37,947 bases of DNA from contig VGTG01000044.1 of NCBI GenBank assembly GCA_016874795.1, positions 1-37,947 of the forward strand. The letters run 5' to 3'. Made by a program: the position numbers and the translations under genes. This document shows, one piece after another, positions 24,946-33,882 of this stretch. The notes beneath the pieces are model-generated. The model searched no databases, was not told the origin of the DNA, and saw only the letters and a program-made list of their open reading frames with translations. This stretch comes from Deltaproteobacteria bacterium. GTDB lineage: Bacteria > Desulfobacterota > Binatia > UBA12015. How positions within the stretch are numbered: the first letter of the stretch is position 1; each line of letters opens with the position of its first letter.

Positions 24946-26142
24946 GCTAGCTCCGAAGCGCCGATCGACTCCGCCGCCGGCCTCGAAGCGTGCCTCGGGG
25001 TCGATCCGGCCGGGAAGATCGCGAAGAAGTGCGACCTGCTCGAGGAGGTGAAGCCCGGCAAGTTCCAGGTCGACGGCATCCGCGGTGCGATCGCAAAGAA
25101 GTGCGTCGCGAAGGACGTCGACCTCGAAGCCGGGTTCGCCGGCTGCGCCGCGAGCGACGCCGAGGAGACGCACGCGTGCCTCGAACGGAACGCTCTCTGC
25201 CGCGCCTGCGTCGCGGTGAACGAGGCGGACGGGCTCGAGGTCGACTGCGACCTCTTCGACGACGGCACGGCGAACGACACCTGCCCGCCGTTCGTGATCG
25301 GCGCGCAGACCTGCACGTTCGACGAGTTCAGCGGGTTCCTGTTCGACACGAGCGTCGGCTTCCTGAACGGAGCGCTCGCGGGAACCGCGACGATCGCATG
25401 CGGCAACGTCGACCCCGTCACGGGGAGCGCGGCTTGCCAGTGCGGGCTCGGTACCGTCGAGCCGGTCGAGGTCGACGGTGGCTTCGCCTGCATCCGTCCG
25501 GCGGAAGGCTGCGCTCTCGGTGAGGTGTCGTGCGATGGCGGAAACTCGCTCGACTACTCGATCGAGGCGGACCACGACATCGGCGAATGCGAGAGCCACG
25601 CCGCCTGCGCTTCGCAGTGCGAGACACACTGCGGGAGCCTCGGCGCCCAGGTCTACGACAGCGGCTGCGAAGGCTTCTGCGACGGCGGCCCGAGCCACGG
25701 GGCGGCGTGCACGAACGACAATCAGTGCCCGCAGGGAAGCTGCCGCGGGCGGCCGGCGCACGGCGAGATCTGCCAGTGCCAGTGCATCGACTATGGCCAG
25801 GTCTCGCCGGGGGGCGGACCGAGCCGGGAAGGCGGCGTGCGCTGCGAGATCGGCGTCGCGGTCGACATCGAGGCGGCCCTGCCGTGCGACGGCACCGACG
25901 TGCAGTTCGCGATCGGGACGCGCTGCATCCCGTTCACGACCGAGACCTCGTTCGCGATCCTGCGCGATCAGGACGCGGATCCGGGAGACGTGCTCGGCAG
26001 CGAGAGCTATCAGGGGTTGCCGCTGTCGTGTCCGGACCTCTCGCAGGGGACGTCCGGGATGTACATCGGCGCCGTCTTCAACACGTTCGACGTGCCGGCG
26101 GTCGGCGACGTCCACCTGCTGTTCTCGCTCGGGTGCGAGTGA
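24946..26142 (+). pseudogene. Cys-rich secreted-type protein lacking its 5' end
   Basis: An open frame of about 398 codons with some 30 Cys. Coding-like sequence runs from about 24946 (ASSEAPIDSAAGLEACLG) through repeated Lys-Lys-Cys modules (IAKKCDLLEEVKPGKF, IAKKCVAKDVDLEAGF) and paired-Cys segments ([16 protein letters not shown]) to a natural-looking C terminus (LLFSLGCE). Yet no ATG, GTG or TTG precedes the GTG at 25048 in this frame, and there is no signal peptide, though such Cys content calls for export. The sequence begins right after the glycosyltransferase stop at 24944. I infer that the original 5' end was lost by rearrangement. If a product is made it would start at 25048 (364 residues). 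The family looks like hypothetical secreted proteins of uncultured delta-type bacteria. No function is assigned. Confidence 0.6.
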
Positions 26143-26146
26143 CGCT

Positions 26147-26312
26147 CAGGACTTCAGCTACTCGGTGTCGCACGACCTGCGCGCGCCACTGCGCGCGATC
26201 GAAGGCTACGGGCGGATCCTCGTCGACGACCATGCGCGATCGCTCGATGCGGAGGGCCACCGCGTCCTCGACGTGATCCGTGAGAACGCGCGGCAGATGG
26301 GGCGCCTGATCG
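26147..26312 (+). pseudogene. Histidine kinase fragment (HisKA domain only)
   Basis: The translation reads [20 protein letters not shown] and continues to [10 protein letters not shown], a textbook HisKA dimerisation/phospho-acceptor helix pair of the phytochrome-like or PAS kinase class. No start codon, sensor domain or ATPase domain is present. The sequence begins 5 nt after the stop of the preceding Cys-rich frame and breaks off exactly where DDLLAF-type residues should follow. It is a remnant. Confidence 0.8.
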
Positions 26313-26452
26313 CGCGAGGAGCGGGACGTCGTCGAGAGCTACGCGCTCGGCGTCACGGCTACATCGTGAAGCCGGTCGAGCTCGACAACTTCTCGCGCGC
26401 GGTCGCGGACCTCGGGTTCTACTGGCTCCTGTCGAACGAGCAGCCGCGGTAG
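26313..26452 (+). pseudogene. Response regulator C-terminal fragment with a 1-nt deletion
   Basis: Two frames together give [14 protein letters not shown] then [12 protein letters not shown] and [10 protein letters not shown], the end of an Rcp1-type single-domain response regulator (invariant Lys in VKPV, terminal YWL-x-x-N). The first part is in the frame starting at 26313. After the GTC at 26352-26354 only AC precedes GGC, where an AAC (Asn) codon is expected, so one base is missing and the frame shifts. Rcp1-type regulators are usually encoded next to kinases of the class found just upstream, so both pieces are probably relics of one kinase/regulator pair. Confidence 0.8.
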
Positions 26453-26458
26453 CCGCTT

Positions 26459-26833
26459 CTACGGCAAGCGGGAGAGGCACCAGGCGAAGACGGCCGCGAA
26501 CGCGAGGTCTCCGCTCATCGCGAGAACGCCGCGCAGCGGCGCTTCGCCGAAGAGCCAGAAGGCGAGGATCAGGAGGAACGCGCTCGTCTTCCCGATCGCC
26601 GCGAACGTGACGAACGCCCGGTCGAGGTTCGCGCTCCGCGCGAGCCAGAGGTACGAGCCCGCGAAGAGGAGGACGAAGAGTGCGACCAGCCCGCGGTAGA
26701 GGCCGGGCACGTCCGGCGGTAGTCCCGCGAGGCGACCCGGCAGCGAGTCGGGAAACGCGAAAAGGAGGGCGCCCATCACGTTGAAGACGACGCTCAGGCC
26801 GAGGGCGCGGCGCAGGACGAGCTCGGGATTCAT
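26459..26833 (-). CDS. Small four-helix membrane protein of unknown function
   Basis: A 124-residue hydrophobic protein with four predicted membrane helices. They lie near 8-24 (LGLSVVFNVMGALLFAF), 41-60 (GLVALFVLLFAGSYLWLA), 70-90 (FVTFAAIGKTSAFLLILAFWLFG) and 99-120 (LAMSGDLAFAAVFAWCL). Short polar motifs such as PDSLPGRLAGLP, and a Lys inside the third helix (AIGKTSAF), look conserved-type but I cannot name the family. The ATG at 26833 with upstream AGAGCGAGG is preferred; the GTG or TTG possibilities up to 26875 would add 14 Arg-rich residues. It diverges from the peroxiredoxin gene with 65 nt between the starts, so the two may share a control region. Confidence 0.65.
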   Translation of the reverse strand: MNPELVLRRALGLSVVFNVMGALLFAFPDSLPGRLAGLPPDVPGLYRGLVALFVLLFAGSYLWLARSANLDRAFVTFAAIGKTSAFLLILAFWLFGEAPLRGVLAMSGDLAFAAVFAWCLSRLP

Positions 26834-26898
26834 CCTCGCTCTCTGCCACGCGAAGACGCGCCGTGCTACGGCCATCCGCAGGAGGGAGGAGGGAAACC

Positions 26899-27390
26899 AT
26901 GGGACTTCTCGACGGCCTGCTCGGAACCGGAGCGCCCGACGTCAAGATCGGCGACACCGCGCCCGAATTCGATCTCGCGGACGCAGCCGGCAAGCGCGTG
27001 CGTCTCGCGGACTTCCGCGGCCAGAAGGCGGTCGTGCTCTATTTCTATCCGAAGGACGACACGCCCGGCTGCACGAAGGAGGCCTGCGCGTTCCGCGACA
27101 GCTATGAGGCTTTCAAGGACGCCGGCGCCGAGGTGATCGGCGTGAGCTCCGACTCGGAGGCATCGCACCAGAAGTTCGCCGAGAAGTTCCGTCTGCCGTT
27201 CACGCTCGTCGCCGATCCGGGAGGCGCGGTGCGGAAGCGCTATGGCGTGCCTTCGACCCTCGGTCTCCTGCCGGGCCGCGTCACCTTCGTGATCGACAAG
27301 GGCGGCGTCGTGCGACACGTCTTCAACTCGCAGCTCCAGGCGACGAAGCACGTCGAGGAGTCGCTGGGAGTGCTGAAGGGGCTGGCGTAG
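26899..27390 (+). CDS. bcp: Peroxiredoxin, PrxQ/Bcp type
   Basis: A 163-residue thiol peroxidase. The active-site loop YFYPKDDTPGCTKEAC has peroxidatic C58 and resolving C63 five residues later, the alpha-2 arrangement of PrxQ/Bcp. The Thr two residues before C58 that goes with it reads T-P-G-C. Other family signatures are IGDTAPEFDLAD, VIGVSSDS, LVADPGGAVRKRYGV and VTFVIDKGGVVRHVF. It reduces hydrogen peroxide and organic hydroperoxides with thioredoxin as the usual reductant. A very purine-rich ribosome-binding site (GGAGGGAGGAGGG) ends 5 nt before the ATG at 26899, suggesting strong translation. No signal peptide is present. It is monocistronic as far as can be seen. Confidence 0.95.
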   Translation: MGLLDGLLGTGAPDVKIGDTAPEFDLADAAGKRVRLADFRGQKAVVLYFYPKDDTPGCTKEACAFRDSYEAFKDAGAEVIGVSSDSEASHQKFAEKFRLPFTLVADPGGAVRKRYGVPSTLGLLPGRVTFVIDKGGVVRHVFNSQLQATKHVEESLGVLKGLA

Positions 27391-27504
27391 CGCGGCGACC
27401 GACGAGAGCGGCCCCGGACATCGTGGCTCCGAGAAAGCGGGTCTCGGCGTGGTACCGACATGCACGACCAAGGCGACGGGGCTTGAGCGGGCTCTCGAAT
27501 CAGC

Positions 27505-27525
27505 GTAGTCGTGACTCACTACGAC
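27505..27525. promoter_or_regulatory. Dyad upstream of the carotenoid oxygenase gene
   Basis: An odd-centred dyad with a perfect core GTGACTCAC and imperfect outer arms (GTAGTC and ACGAC-type ends) lies 42-62 nt upstream of the ATG at 27567. Size and position fit a dimeric regulator's operator. The match is partial, and no regulator gene is adjacent. Confidence 0.3.
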
Positions 27526-27566
27526 GCCGCGCCCGGTTGGGAGCGCGGCCTGAAAAGAAAGCACGC

Positions 27567-28919
27567 ATGACCGTCGAACGGCAGATCGAAGAACTCCCCT
27601 GGCACCTGAAGGGTAATTGGCATCCGGTTCAGGACGAGTTGAACGTGGATGATCTCGCCGTCGAAGGTGAGATCCCGAAAGAGCTGAGCGGGTTGTATCT
27701 GCGCAACGGAATGAACCCGCGGTCCGGTTGGTCCGAGCACTGGTTCTTCGGCAACGGGATGGTGCATGCGGTCGAGTTGAAGGACGGCAAGGCGTCGTAC
27801 CGGAACAAGTTCGTTCGCACGCCCTACTACGAGAACGACATGAAGCTGATGGACGCGATCGCGCTGCCGCAGGCATCGCCCGCGAACACGCACGTCGTTC
27901 CCCACGCCGGAAAGATCCTCGTCGTCGAGGAGGCCCACGTGCCGTGGGCGATCGATCGAGACCTGAACACGGTCGGGCCCAACGATTGGGGCGGGCGCCT
28001 CACCACGCCGTTCACGGCGCATCCGCGCGTGTGTCCCGAGACCGGCGAGCTCCTGGCGTTCGGCTACACGATGTTCGCTGAACCGTACGTGCGCTACTAC
28101 CGCATCGACGCGACCGGTGAGCTCGTGCAGAACGAGCCCATCGAGATTCCGAAACCCGTGATGATGCACGACTGGAACGTCACGCGGAATCACGTGATCT
28201 TCATGGATCTGCCGCTCGTGTTCTCGCTCGAAGGCGACAGGCCCGGCTTTGCCTGGCGTCCCGAGAACGGCGCTCGGCTCGGCGTCATGCCGCGCAACGG
28301 CACGAATGCGGACCTGACCTGGTACGAGGTGAACCCGGGCTACGTCTTCCACCCGCTGAATGCGCACGAAGAGGGCGACAAGATCATCCTCCACGTCTGC
28401 CGGCAGCCGCACGCGATGAAGGGCGGCATGCAGGACATCGCGAGCGACGAGGACAACGGCGCCCGCCTCTGGCGCTGGACGATCGACACGAAGGGCGGCT
28501 CGGTCAAGGAAGAGCAGCTCGACGACGTGGCGGGCGATTTCCCGCGGATCGACGACCGCCGGGTAGGCCTTCCGGCCAGGTACGGCTACATCATGGGCAT
28601 CGACAGTGAGCAGCCGACGCTCACGTTCGATCGCCGCTACTACCGCTACGATCTGGTGACGGGTGCTCGCGAGACGCATGATCTCGGCGAGGGATGGCAT
28701 GGCGGCGAGCCGTGTTTCGCGCCCCGCACGGCAGACTCCGCAGAAGACGACGGCTTCATGCTGTCGATCGTCTACGATTCGAACGAGAACGAGTCGTACC
28801 TGGTGATCGTGAGCGCGCAGGACTTCTCCGGGGCACCGGTCGCGAAGGTGCGGCTCCCCCGTCGCGTGCCGTTCGGTGCGCACGGGAGCTGGTTGCCCGC
28901 CCGAGGCTCCGACCAGTAG
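27567..28919 (+). CDS. Carotenoid oxygenase family protein (retinal pigment epithelium 65-like)
   Basis: A 450-residue seven-bladed propeller enzyme with the four iron-coordinating His of the family: H152 (TAHPRV), H201 (MMHDWNVT), H262 (VFHPLNA) and H439 (GAHGSW). The N-terminal GLYLRNGMNPRSGWSEHWFFGNGMVH is the typical opening of bacterial carotenoid or stilbene cleavage dioxygenases. These non-haem Fe(II) enzymes split a C=C bond in carotenoids, apocarotenoids or stilbene and lignin-derived phenylpropenoids; the sequence alone does not tell which. The ATG at 27567 follows an AAAAGAAAG purine stretch. No carotenoid biosynthesis genes are in the window, so a catabolic substrate is as likely as a pigment. 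An operator-like dyad lies just upstream. Confidence 0.93.
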   Translation: MTVERQIEELPWHLKGNWHPVQDELNVDDLAVEGEIPKELSGLYLRNGMNPRSGWSEHWFFGNGMVHAVELKDGKASYRNKFVRTPYYENDMKLMDAIALPQASPANTHVVPHAGKILVVEEAHVPWAIDRDLNTVGPNDWGGRLTTPFTAHPRVCPETGELLAFGYTMFAEPYVRYYRIDATGELVQNEPIEIPKPVMMHDWNVTRNHVIFMDLPLVFSLEGDRPGFAWRPENGARLGVMPRNGTNADLTWYEVNPGYVFHPLNAHEEGDKIILHVCRQPHAMKGGMQDIASDEDNGARLWRWTIDTKGGSVKEEQLDDVAGDFPRIDDRRVGLPARYGYIMGIDSEQPTLTFDRRYYRYDLVTGARETHDLGEGWHGGEPCFAPRTADSAEDDGFMLSIVYDSNENESYLVIVSAQDFSGAPVAKVRLPRRVPFGAHGSWLPARGSDQ

Positions 28920-28968
28920 AGCCCGAATCCGGCTTGGCTCGCAGCGGTCCCTCGGGGTAGGAAGGGGA

Positions 28969-30168
28969 ATGCGATCTCCCGCCTCCCTTTTCCTCGTCGC
29001 GTTCTTGGCTTTCGCCGCTTGTGGTGACTCTTCCTCCTCCGGCGACGGAACGCCGGGCGGGGTGCAGGAGGCCGACCCGGGCAGGGGTCCGTGGGAGCTC
29101 GTGCCCCGTGACCGCGTGGCGGAGGAGTGCGGACTGAATCCGGACCTCCTCGAGCAGGCGAACGCGGCGATCGACCGCCCGTGGGCGATCGTGCGGTACG
29201 GAAAGCTCTGTCACGAGTACTACCCGAGCGGCACGGACGAGGTGACCGAGGTCTTCTCCGCGACCAAGACCCTGAGTGCGGTGGTGACGGGCATCGCGGC
29301 GCATGAAACCCGTGATCTGGCACGCTCCGGTCGGAAGACGGGTCCGCTCTCCGATACGGACCGCGTCGATCACTGGCTCGACGAATTCAGCTTCAATCCG
29401 GAAGCTCGCGTCGCCCACGTACTTGCGATGGTTGCGCACAACGAGAACCTCGGCTTGGAGCAGAAGAGCTTCGCGTACGACGCCGCCGGCGAGGTCCAGA
29501 TCAATCGCCTCTCGGATGTGATCAACACCGCGATCGACCAGGACCCCGCACGATTCGGCGAGGATCTCGAAGAGTTCACGCACCGCTTCCTCTACGAGCC
29601 CGTCGGCATGACGAGCTCGAGGTGGACGAGCGGGCGGCCGGACAAGGTCTTCGCGTTCTCCTGGGAAGCGACCACGCGCGACATGGCTCGGCTCGGGCTC
29701 CTGATGCTGAACGGCGGTGCGTGGAGCGGCGAGCAGATCCTGTCGGAAGACTGGGTCTACAAGATGACGCATCCCTCGTTCGAAGATGCGTCGCCGTCCT
29801 ACGGCTACCTCACGTGGTTGTCGACCGGCCCGGGTGACTTCTTCTTCGGTTCCTGTGCGCCGGCGTCGATCTTCCGCGAGCACCCGCACGGCCTCTCCGA
29901 ATCGTCCGACTGCGGACTCGATCAGTGCACGCAGGAGAACGACGTCGGGGTATGGAGTGCGCTGGGGCTGTTCGGTCAGATCATCACGGGTCATCCGGGG
30001 CTCGACATGGTGATCGTCGCGAAAGACATCGGCGACGCCGTTTCCGCGGGCGGCGCGTGGGCGTTCGCGCGCCCGGCGCTGGTGGCCGAGGATCCGCGTT
30101 TCAACGGTGACGAAGACGCGTTCTGCCAATCCTACGCGTCGGGCGGGTACGCTCCGGATCTTCGCTGA
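28969..30168 (+). CDS. Serine hydrolase lipoprotein of the class C beta-lactamase fold
   Basis: A 399-residue protein with a short signal peptide ending in F-A-A-C18, followed by a Ser/Gly linker typical of lipoproteins. The catalytic SxxK motif is S97-A-T-K100 (VFSATKTLSA). The second motif has Y170 in FAYDAAGEVQ, so the usual Y-S/A-N is altered to Y-D-A. The FLYEPVGM and ATTRDMARLGLLMLNGG segments are family-typical. Several Cys in the second half (SCAP, DCGLDQC) could form disulfides in the periplasm. It is probably an esterase or peptidase on the cell surface. GAAGGGGA precedes the ATG at 28969. It follows the carotenoid oxygenase by 49 nt on the same strand and converges on the amidase. 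Confidence 0.85.
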   Translation: MRSPASLFLVAFLAFAACGDSSSSGDGTPGGVQEADPGRGPWELVPRDRVAEECGLNPDLLEQANAAIDRPWAIVRYGKLCHEYYPSGTDEVTEVFSATKTLSAVVTGIAAHETRDLARSGRKTGPLSDTDRVDHWLDEFSFNPEARVAHVLAMVAHNENLGLEQKSFAYDAAGEVQINRLSDVINTAIDQDPARFGEDLEEFTHRFLYEPVGMTSSRWTSGRPDKVFAFSWEATTRDMARLGLLMLNGGAWSGEQILSEDWVYKMTHPSFEDASPSYGYLTWLSTGPGDFFFGSCAPASIFREHPHGLSESSDCGLDQCTQENDVGVWSALGLFGQIITGHPGLDMVIVAKDIGDAVSAGGAWAFARPALVAEDPRFNGDEDAFCQSYASGGYAPDLR

Positions 30169-30175
30169 GCGCAGC

Positions 30176-31603
30176 CTAACGTGCCGCGGACTTCGGCCGT
30201 CGGTCCCACCAGGGCTGTGCCTGCTCGAGCTGGCCAGCCAGGCGGAACAGGGTAGCCTCGTCGCCGAACTTCGCGGCGAACTGCACGCCGAGCGGCAGGC
30301 CGCTGCTGCTCCACACGAGCGGCACGCTCATCGCGGGCTGTCCGGTCACGTTGAAGAGCTGCGTGTATCCGGTCGCCGCCTGCAGGCGGCCAATGTACTC
30401 GGCTGACGGCTCGTTCGAGAGAGCGAGCTGGCCGAGCTTCGAGGGCGGTGCCGCCATGGTCGGGGAGAGCAGCACGTCCAAGCGTTCGAACTCGGCTTCG
30501 ATCGCGCGCCCGACGGCGTGGATCAGGCGGATCGCGCGTGCGTAGTCCGCGGCCGTCGCGGCGCGCGCGCCCTGCACCATGAACCAGGTGATGTTCTCGA
30601 TCAGCTCCGTGCTGACCTCGCGGCCGAGCGCCGCGGCTCGGTCGTCGACCGTCGCCTGGACGTTCGCCGCGATCAATACCTGGGTGGCGCGCGCGAGCGC
30701 CGCGGCATCGACGCCGATCTTCACCGGCTCGACACGGTGGCCCAGGGATTCGCAGAGCTTCGCCGCCGCCAGCGCGGCGTCGCGGCACTCTGGATCGGTG
30801 GCAACGCCGTTGAACGTCTCCGTCACCAGGCCGATTCGCAGCCGCCCCGGCGCGCGCGCGACTTCTTCCAGGTAGGGCCGCTCGGGCTCGGGCGCCTGGT
30901 ACGGCGACCCCAGGTCCGGCCCCTGTGTCGCGTCGAGCAATGCCGCCGAGTCGCGCACCGAGCGCGTCACCGCGTGCGCGGTGCTCATGCCGCCCCAGCC
31001 CTCGCCGGAGTGAGGTCCCGAGGGAACACGCGCGCGTGTCGGCTTCATGCCGAACAGGCCGCAGCACGAGGCGGGGATGCGGATCGAGCCGCCGCCGTCG
31101 CTCGCGTGTGCCGCGGGCAGTATTCCCGCCGCCACCGCCGCCGACGCTCCCCCCGATGAGCCGCCGGAGGTGTGCTCGAGCTTCCAGGGATTCCGTGTCG
31201 CGCCCCACAACGTCGATTCGGTGGTCGCGGTCAGGCCGAACTCGGGCGAGGTCGTGCGTCCGAACAGCACGAGTCCCGCGCGCAGGTAGCGCAGCGTGAT
31301 CTCGCTGTCGCTCTCCGACACGAAATTCGCAAAAAGTCTCGACCCGAACGTGAGCGGCTGGCCGGCGACCTGCGCGTGCAGGTCCTTCAGAAGAAAGGGG
31401 ACGCCGCGGAGCGGCCCATCGGGAAGGCCGGCGCGGATCGCCGCACGCGCCTGCTCGGCCCAGACCATGTTCACGGCGTTGATCGCTGGGTTGCGCGACT
31501 CGGTGCGCGCCAGCGCCTCGCCGAGCAGCTCTTCGGCACTCGTCTCGCCCTTGCGCACCAGCTCCGCCAGGCCGAGCGCGTCGTACGACTCGTATTCCTT
31601 CAT
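30176..31603 (-). CDS. Amidase signature family protein
   Basis: A 475-residue enzyme with the complete Ser-cisSer-Lys triad of amidase signature enzymes: K73 (FLLKDL), the cis-Ser in [12 protein letters not shown] (about 145-154) and nucleophile S173 in [12 protein letters not shown]. The family's glycine-rich block around 145-190 is intact, ending in [12 protein letters not shown]. These enzymes hydrolyse carboxamides, including aryl-alkyl amides, amino-acid amides and 6-aminohexanoate oligomers. There is no evidence for the GatA role: no gatB or gatC is nearby. The ATG at 31603 with GGATGGGC upstream is preferred; a GTG at 31675 would add 24 residues. It lies 126 nt downstream of the amidohydrolase on the same strand and may be co-transcribed with it. 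Confidence 0.93.
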   Translation of the reverse strand: MKEYESYDALGLAELVRKGETSAEELLGEALARTESRNPAINAVNMVWAEQARAAIRAGLPDGPLRGVPFLLKDLHAQVAGQPLTFGSRLFANFVSESDSEITLRYLRAGLVLFGRTTSPEFGLTATTESTLWGATRNPWKLEHTSGGSSGGASAAVAAGILPAAHASDGGGSIRIPASCCGLFGMKPTRARVPSGPHSGEGWGGMSTAHAVTRSVRDSAALLDATQGPDLGSPYQAPEPERPYLEEVARAPGRLRIGLVTETFNGVATDPECRDAALAAAKLCESLGHRVEPVKIGVDAAALARATQVLIAANVQATVDDRAAALGREVSTELIENITWFMVQGARAATAADYARAIRLIHAVGRAIEAEFERLDVLLSPTMAAPPSKLGQLALSNEPSAEYIGRLQAATGYTQLFNVTGQPAMSVPLVWSSSGLPLGVQFAAKFGDEATLFRLAGQLEQAQPWWDRRPKSAAR

Positions 31604-31729
31604 GCCGCCCATCCTACACGCGGGAGGTTCGCCCGGCCTTTGGTAGGTTCGCGCCCACTTCGACGACACGCTCACTCCTTTCGCTTCCCCAGGCGTTGGC
31701 CGAAGGGAGCGCAGACGAGGCTAGGCTGA

Positions 31730-33514
31730 TCACGAATCACTCTCAGCGGATACCCGATAGCTGACTCCCCCCAACACCGTCCCCCACACCGGAATATCCT
31801 TGATCGCCATCGGATCGACAGCGTACGGGTCCTGCTCGAGGACGGTAAAGTCCGCCCGCTTGCCGACCTCGATCGAGCCGATCTCGTCTTCCAGGCCCAG
31901 ACTCCACGCCGCTTCGATCGTCACCGCACGCAGCGCCAGATCGAGCGAGATCTTCTGATCCTCGCCCCAAACCTGCCCGTCGCTGCCGACGCGGTTGACC
32001 GCGGCCCAAACGAGCTTGAGCGGCTCGGCAGGCGCCATCGGATAGTCGGAGTGGAACGAGAAGCGGACACCGGCGCGCGCCAGGCCGCCGACCGGCGAGA
32101 TGTCGGCGGCGCGCTCGGGGCCAAGGCCGTGCTGCGCGTAGATCGGCGCCAGCTCGTGCACGTAGTAGGCGTTGTTCGACACCACGACCCCGAGCTCGCG
32201 CAAGCGCGCGTGCTGGTCGTCGCGCGCGTACCCGTAGTGCTCGAGGACGACGCGCTTCTGCGGCGCCGGGTCGGCGGCGCGCTGCTCCTCGATCTGGTCG
32301 AGGACCAGGTCGAGGCCGGCATCGCCGTTGACGTGAATGTGGATGTCCCAGTTACGGCGCCAGAACGCGCGCAAGGCATCGCGTTGTTGCTCCGGCGTCA
32401 TCATCCACTCGCCGTGGTGGCCGTCGAGGTAGGGCTCGGACATCTGCATCAGCTGACTGAAGATGGCTCCGTCGGCGTAGTACTTGGCGTGCTTGATGAG
32501 GCGGACCCGATCCGTCGAGCGGTCGAGCAACGCGGCGGCGGCTTCCTCCGCGTCGGTCGCGTTGCCGTGTTCCCGCATCAGGTACATGGCGTTCGGAACC
32601 AGGACGAAGCGGAACGGCGTGTCGGCTTTGCGCATCTCCAGATGCAGCATGAGCAGCTCGCCGTTCGGCGAGATCTGCGGAAACCCCTGCTCGGCGACCG
32701 TCGTCAGCCCGCCGCGATGGATGACCGCGCGCATCATGGCGAGACCGTGCCGGTACGTCGGCGGCCAGGCGAGGATCGCCAACATCGGCTGCGCGACGGC
32801 GAGCATCCCCGTCTCCCATACGTGTCCGGTTTCCCAGTCGGCTTGGGGATGCGCGTCGAAGTCCGCCGCCGTGAGCCCGAGACGCTCGAGGCCGGCGGTG
32901 TTGAAGTACATCTCGTGTACCGATCGTTGCCACACCATGATCGGCCGCGTCGCCGAGATTCCATCGAGCAAGCTGCGCGACAGCTCCCCGTGGTAGGGCT
33001 GGTGATAGCCCCACGTCAGCAGCCACTCTTCATCGTCGCCCATGGCGCGGTCGAGCTCACGCAATCGGCTCAGGAAGGCATCGTGACCGCGCACGGCGGC
33101 CGATCGGCCTTGCGGGGTGATCCACTCCATTGCCGAGACGATGTCGAGAGGCAGGATGGTCGCGGCGAGCGAAGGGTGCAGGTGCGGCTCGATGAAGCCG
33201 GCGATCAGGGTCTTGTCGGCGAAGCGATCGTCGAAAACGGGTGCCGAAGCATTCGTCTGCGCGCGCACCTCGTCGAGGTCGCCGACGGCGACGATGATGC
33301 CGTCATCGACGGCTACAGCCGTCGCGCGAGGCCGTTTTGGATCCATCGTGATGATGGTCGCGGCGGTGTAGATCGTCGGTCCGGCGGTGGGGAAGGGGCG
33401 TTGGAGTTCGGCGCGCAGCCACAGAACCAACAGCCCCGCAAGCGCGACCAGGAAAGAGACGCCGATCAAGACCGCGCGGAGCCGAGATCGGCGGCGGCGT
33501 GTCGGCGAAGGCAC
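31730..33514 (-). CDS. Membrane-anchored amidohydrolase, YtcJ-like
   Basis: A 594-residue protein with a basic N terminus and one membrane helix (about 13-34), so the catalytic part probably faces the periplasm. The amidohydrolase 3 domain has the metal-binding H111-L-H113 (GFIEPHLHPSL), a later HVNGDAG, HSDYPMAP with the catalytic Asp, and the closing GSIEVGKRADFTVLEQDPY typical of dihydroorotase/urease-superfamily YtcJ proteins. These zinc or iron hydrolases cleave amide-like C-N bonds; specificity is unknown. The ATG at 33514 gives a clean signal-anchor. Co-orientation with the downstream amidase hints at a joint role in amide breakdown. Confidence 0.9.
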   Translation of the reverse strand: MPSPTRRRRSRLRAVLIGVSFLVALAGLLVLWLRAELQRPFPTAGPTIYTAATIITMDPKRPRATAVAVDDGIIVAVGDLDEVRAQTNASAPVFDDRFADKTLIAGFIEPHLHPSLAATILPLDIVSAMEWITPQGRSAAVRGHDAFLSRLRELDRAMGDDEEWLLTWGYHQPYHGELSRSLLDGISATRPIMVWQRSVHEMYFNTAGLERLGLTAADFDAHPQADWETGHVWETGMLAVAQPMLAILAWPPTYRHGLAMMRAVIHRGGLTTVAEQGFPQISPNGELLMLHLEMRKADTPFRFVLVPNAMYLMREHGNATDAEEAAAALLDRSTDRVRLIKHAKYYADGAIFSQLMQMSEPYLDGHHGEWMMTPEQQRDALRAFWRRNWDIHIHVNGDAGLDLVLDQIEEQRAADPAPQKRVVLEHYGYARDDQHARLRELGVVVSNNAYYVHELAPIYAQHGLGPERAADISPVGGLARAGVRFSFHSDYPMAPAEPLKLVWAAVNRVGSDGQVWGEDQKISLDLALRAVTIEAAWSLGLEDEIGSIEVGKRADFTVLEQDPYAVDPMAIKDIPVWGTVLGGVSYRVSAESDS

Positions 33515-33555
33515 GCGGGGGTCTTATCCAGCTTGTCGCCGCGATGCCAGGAAAC

Positions 33556-33606
33556 ACGTTGCCGGGATCGGCGCGCCGACGTTGCCGGTACCCGAGTCGG
33601 CGCGCC
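33556..33606. repeat. Imperfect direct repeat in a short intergenic stretch
   Basis: ACGTTGCCGG occurs at 33556-33565 and 33579-33588, and TCGGCGCGCC at 33568-33577 and 33597-33606, giving two copies of one unit of which the second carries a 7-nt insertion. It lies between the amidohydrolase start and a small open frame. It may be a local duplication or a pair of regulator sites. Confidence 0.4.
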
Positions 33607-33615
33607 TTCATCGCC

Positions 33616-33819
33616 ATGATGGCCGATCCCGCGTACCAGGCCATCGAACCGTACAAGCTCATGGCGATGCAGCTGCTCCTGACGCCGCTCGCGGGTGAGA
33701 TCGCGCTTCCTCCGCTCACGTGGCTCGTGGGAATGGCGCTGTTGACGCTCTACCTCACCGTTGGATGGTGGCGCGCGGCGCGGGCACTTCGAGCGCTCGG
33801 ACCAAGGGCGGCGCAGTAG
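33616..33819 (+). CDS. Small possible membrane protein, or C-terminal gene remnant
   Basis: A 67-residue frame beginning MMADPAYQAIEPYKLMAMQL. Its hydrophobic stretch LTWLVGMALLTLYLTVGWW could form one membrane helix, and the tail is basic (RAARALRAL). I do not recognise it. There is no clear ribosome-binding site before the ATG at 33616, and the frame continues upstream without an attractive start, so it may be the tail end of a lost gene. Codon and residue composition (Trp, Tyr and Met content) looks more like real coding than the Arg-rich antisense frames around it. Confidence 0.35.
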   Translation: MMADPAYQAIEPYKLMAMQLLLTPLAGEIALPPLTWLVGMALLTLYLTVGWWRAARALRALGPRAAQ

Positions 33820-33882
33820 CGCTCATGCGCCCCTGCTCTGGGTGACTTTGGCCCTTTGCATGACTCCTTCCGGAAGCGCTTC

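Noticed and set aside
30176-31603. GatA subunit of the amidotransferase
   Set aside because: No gatB or gatC is nearby, and the sequence around the substrate pocket is that of a general amidase.
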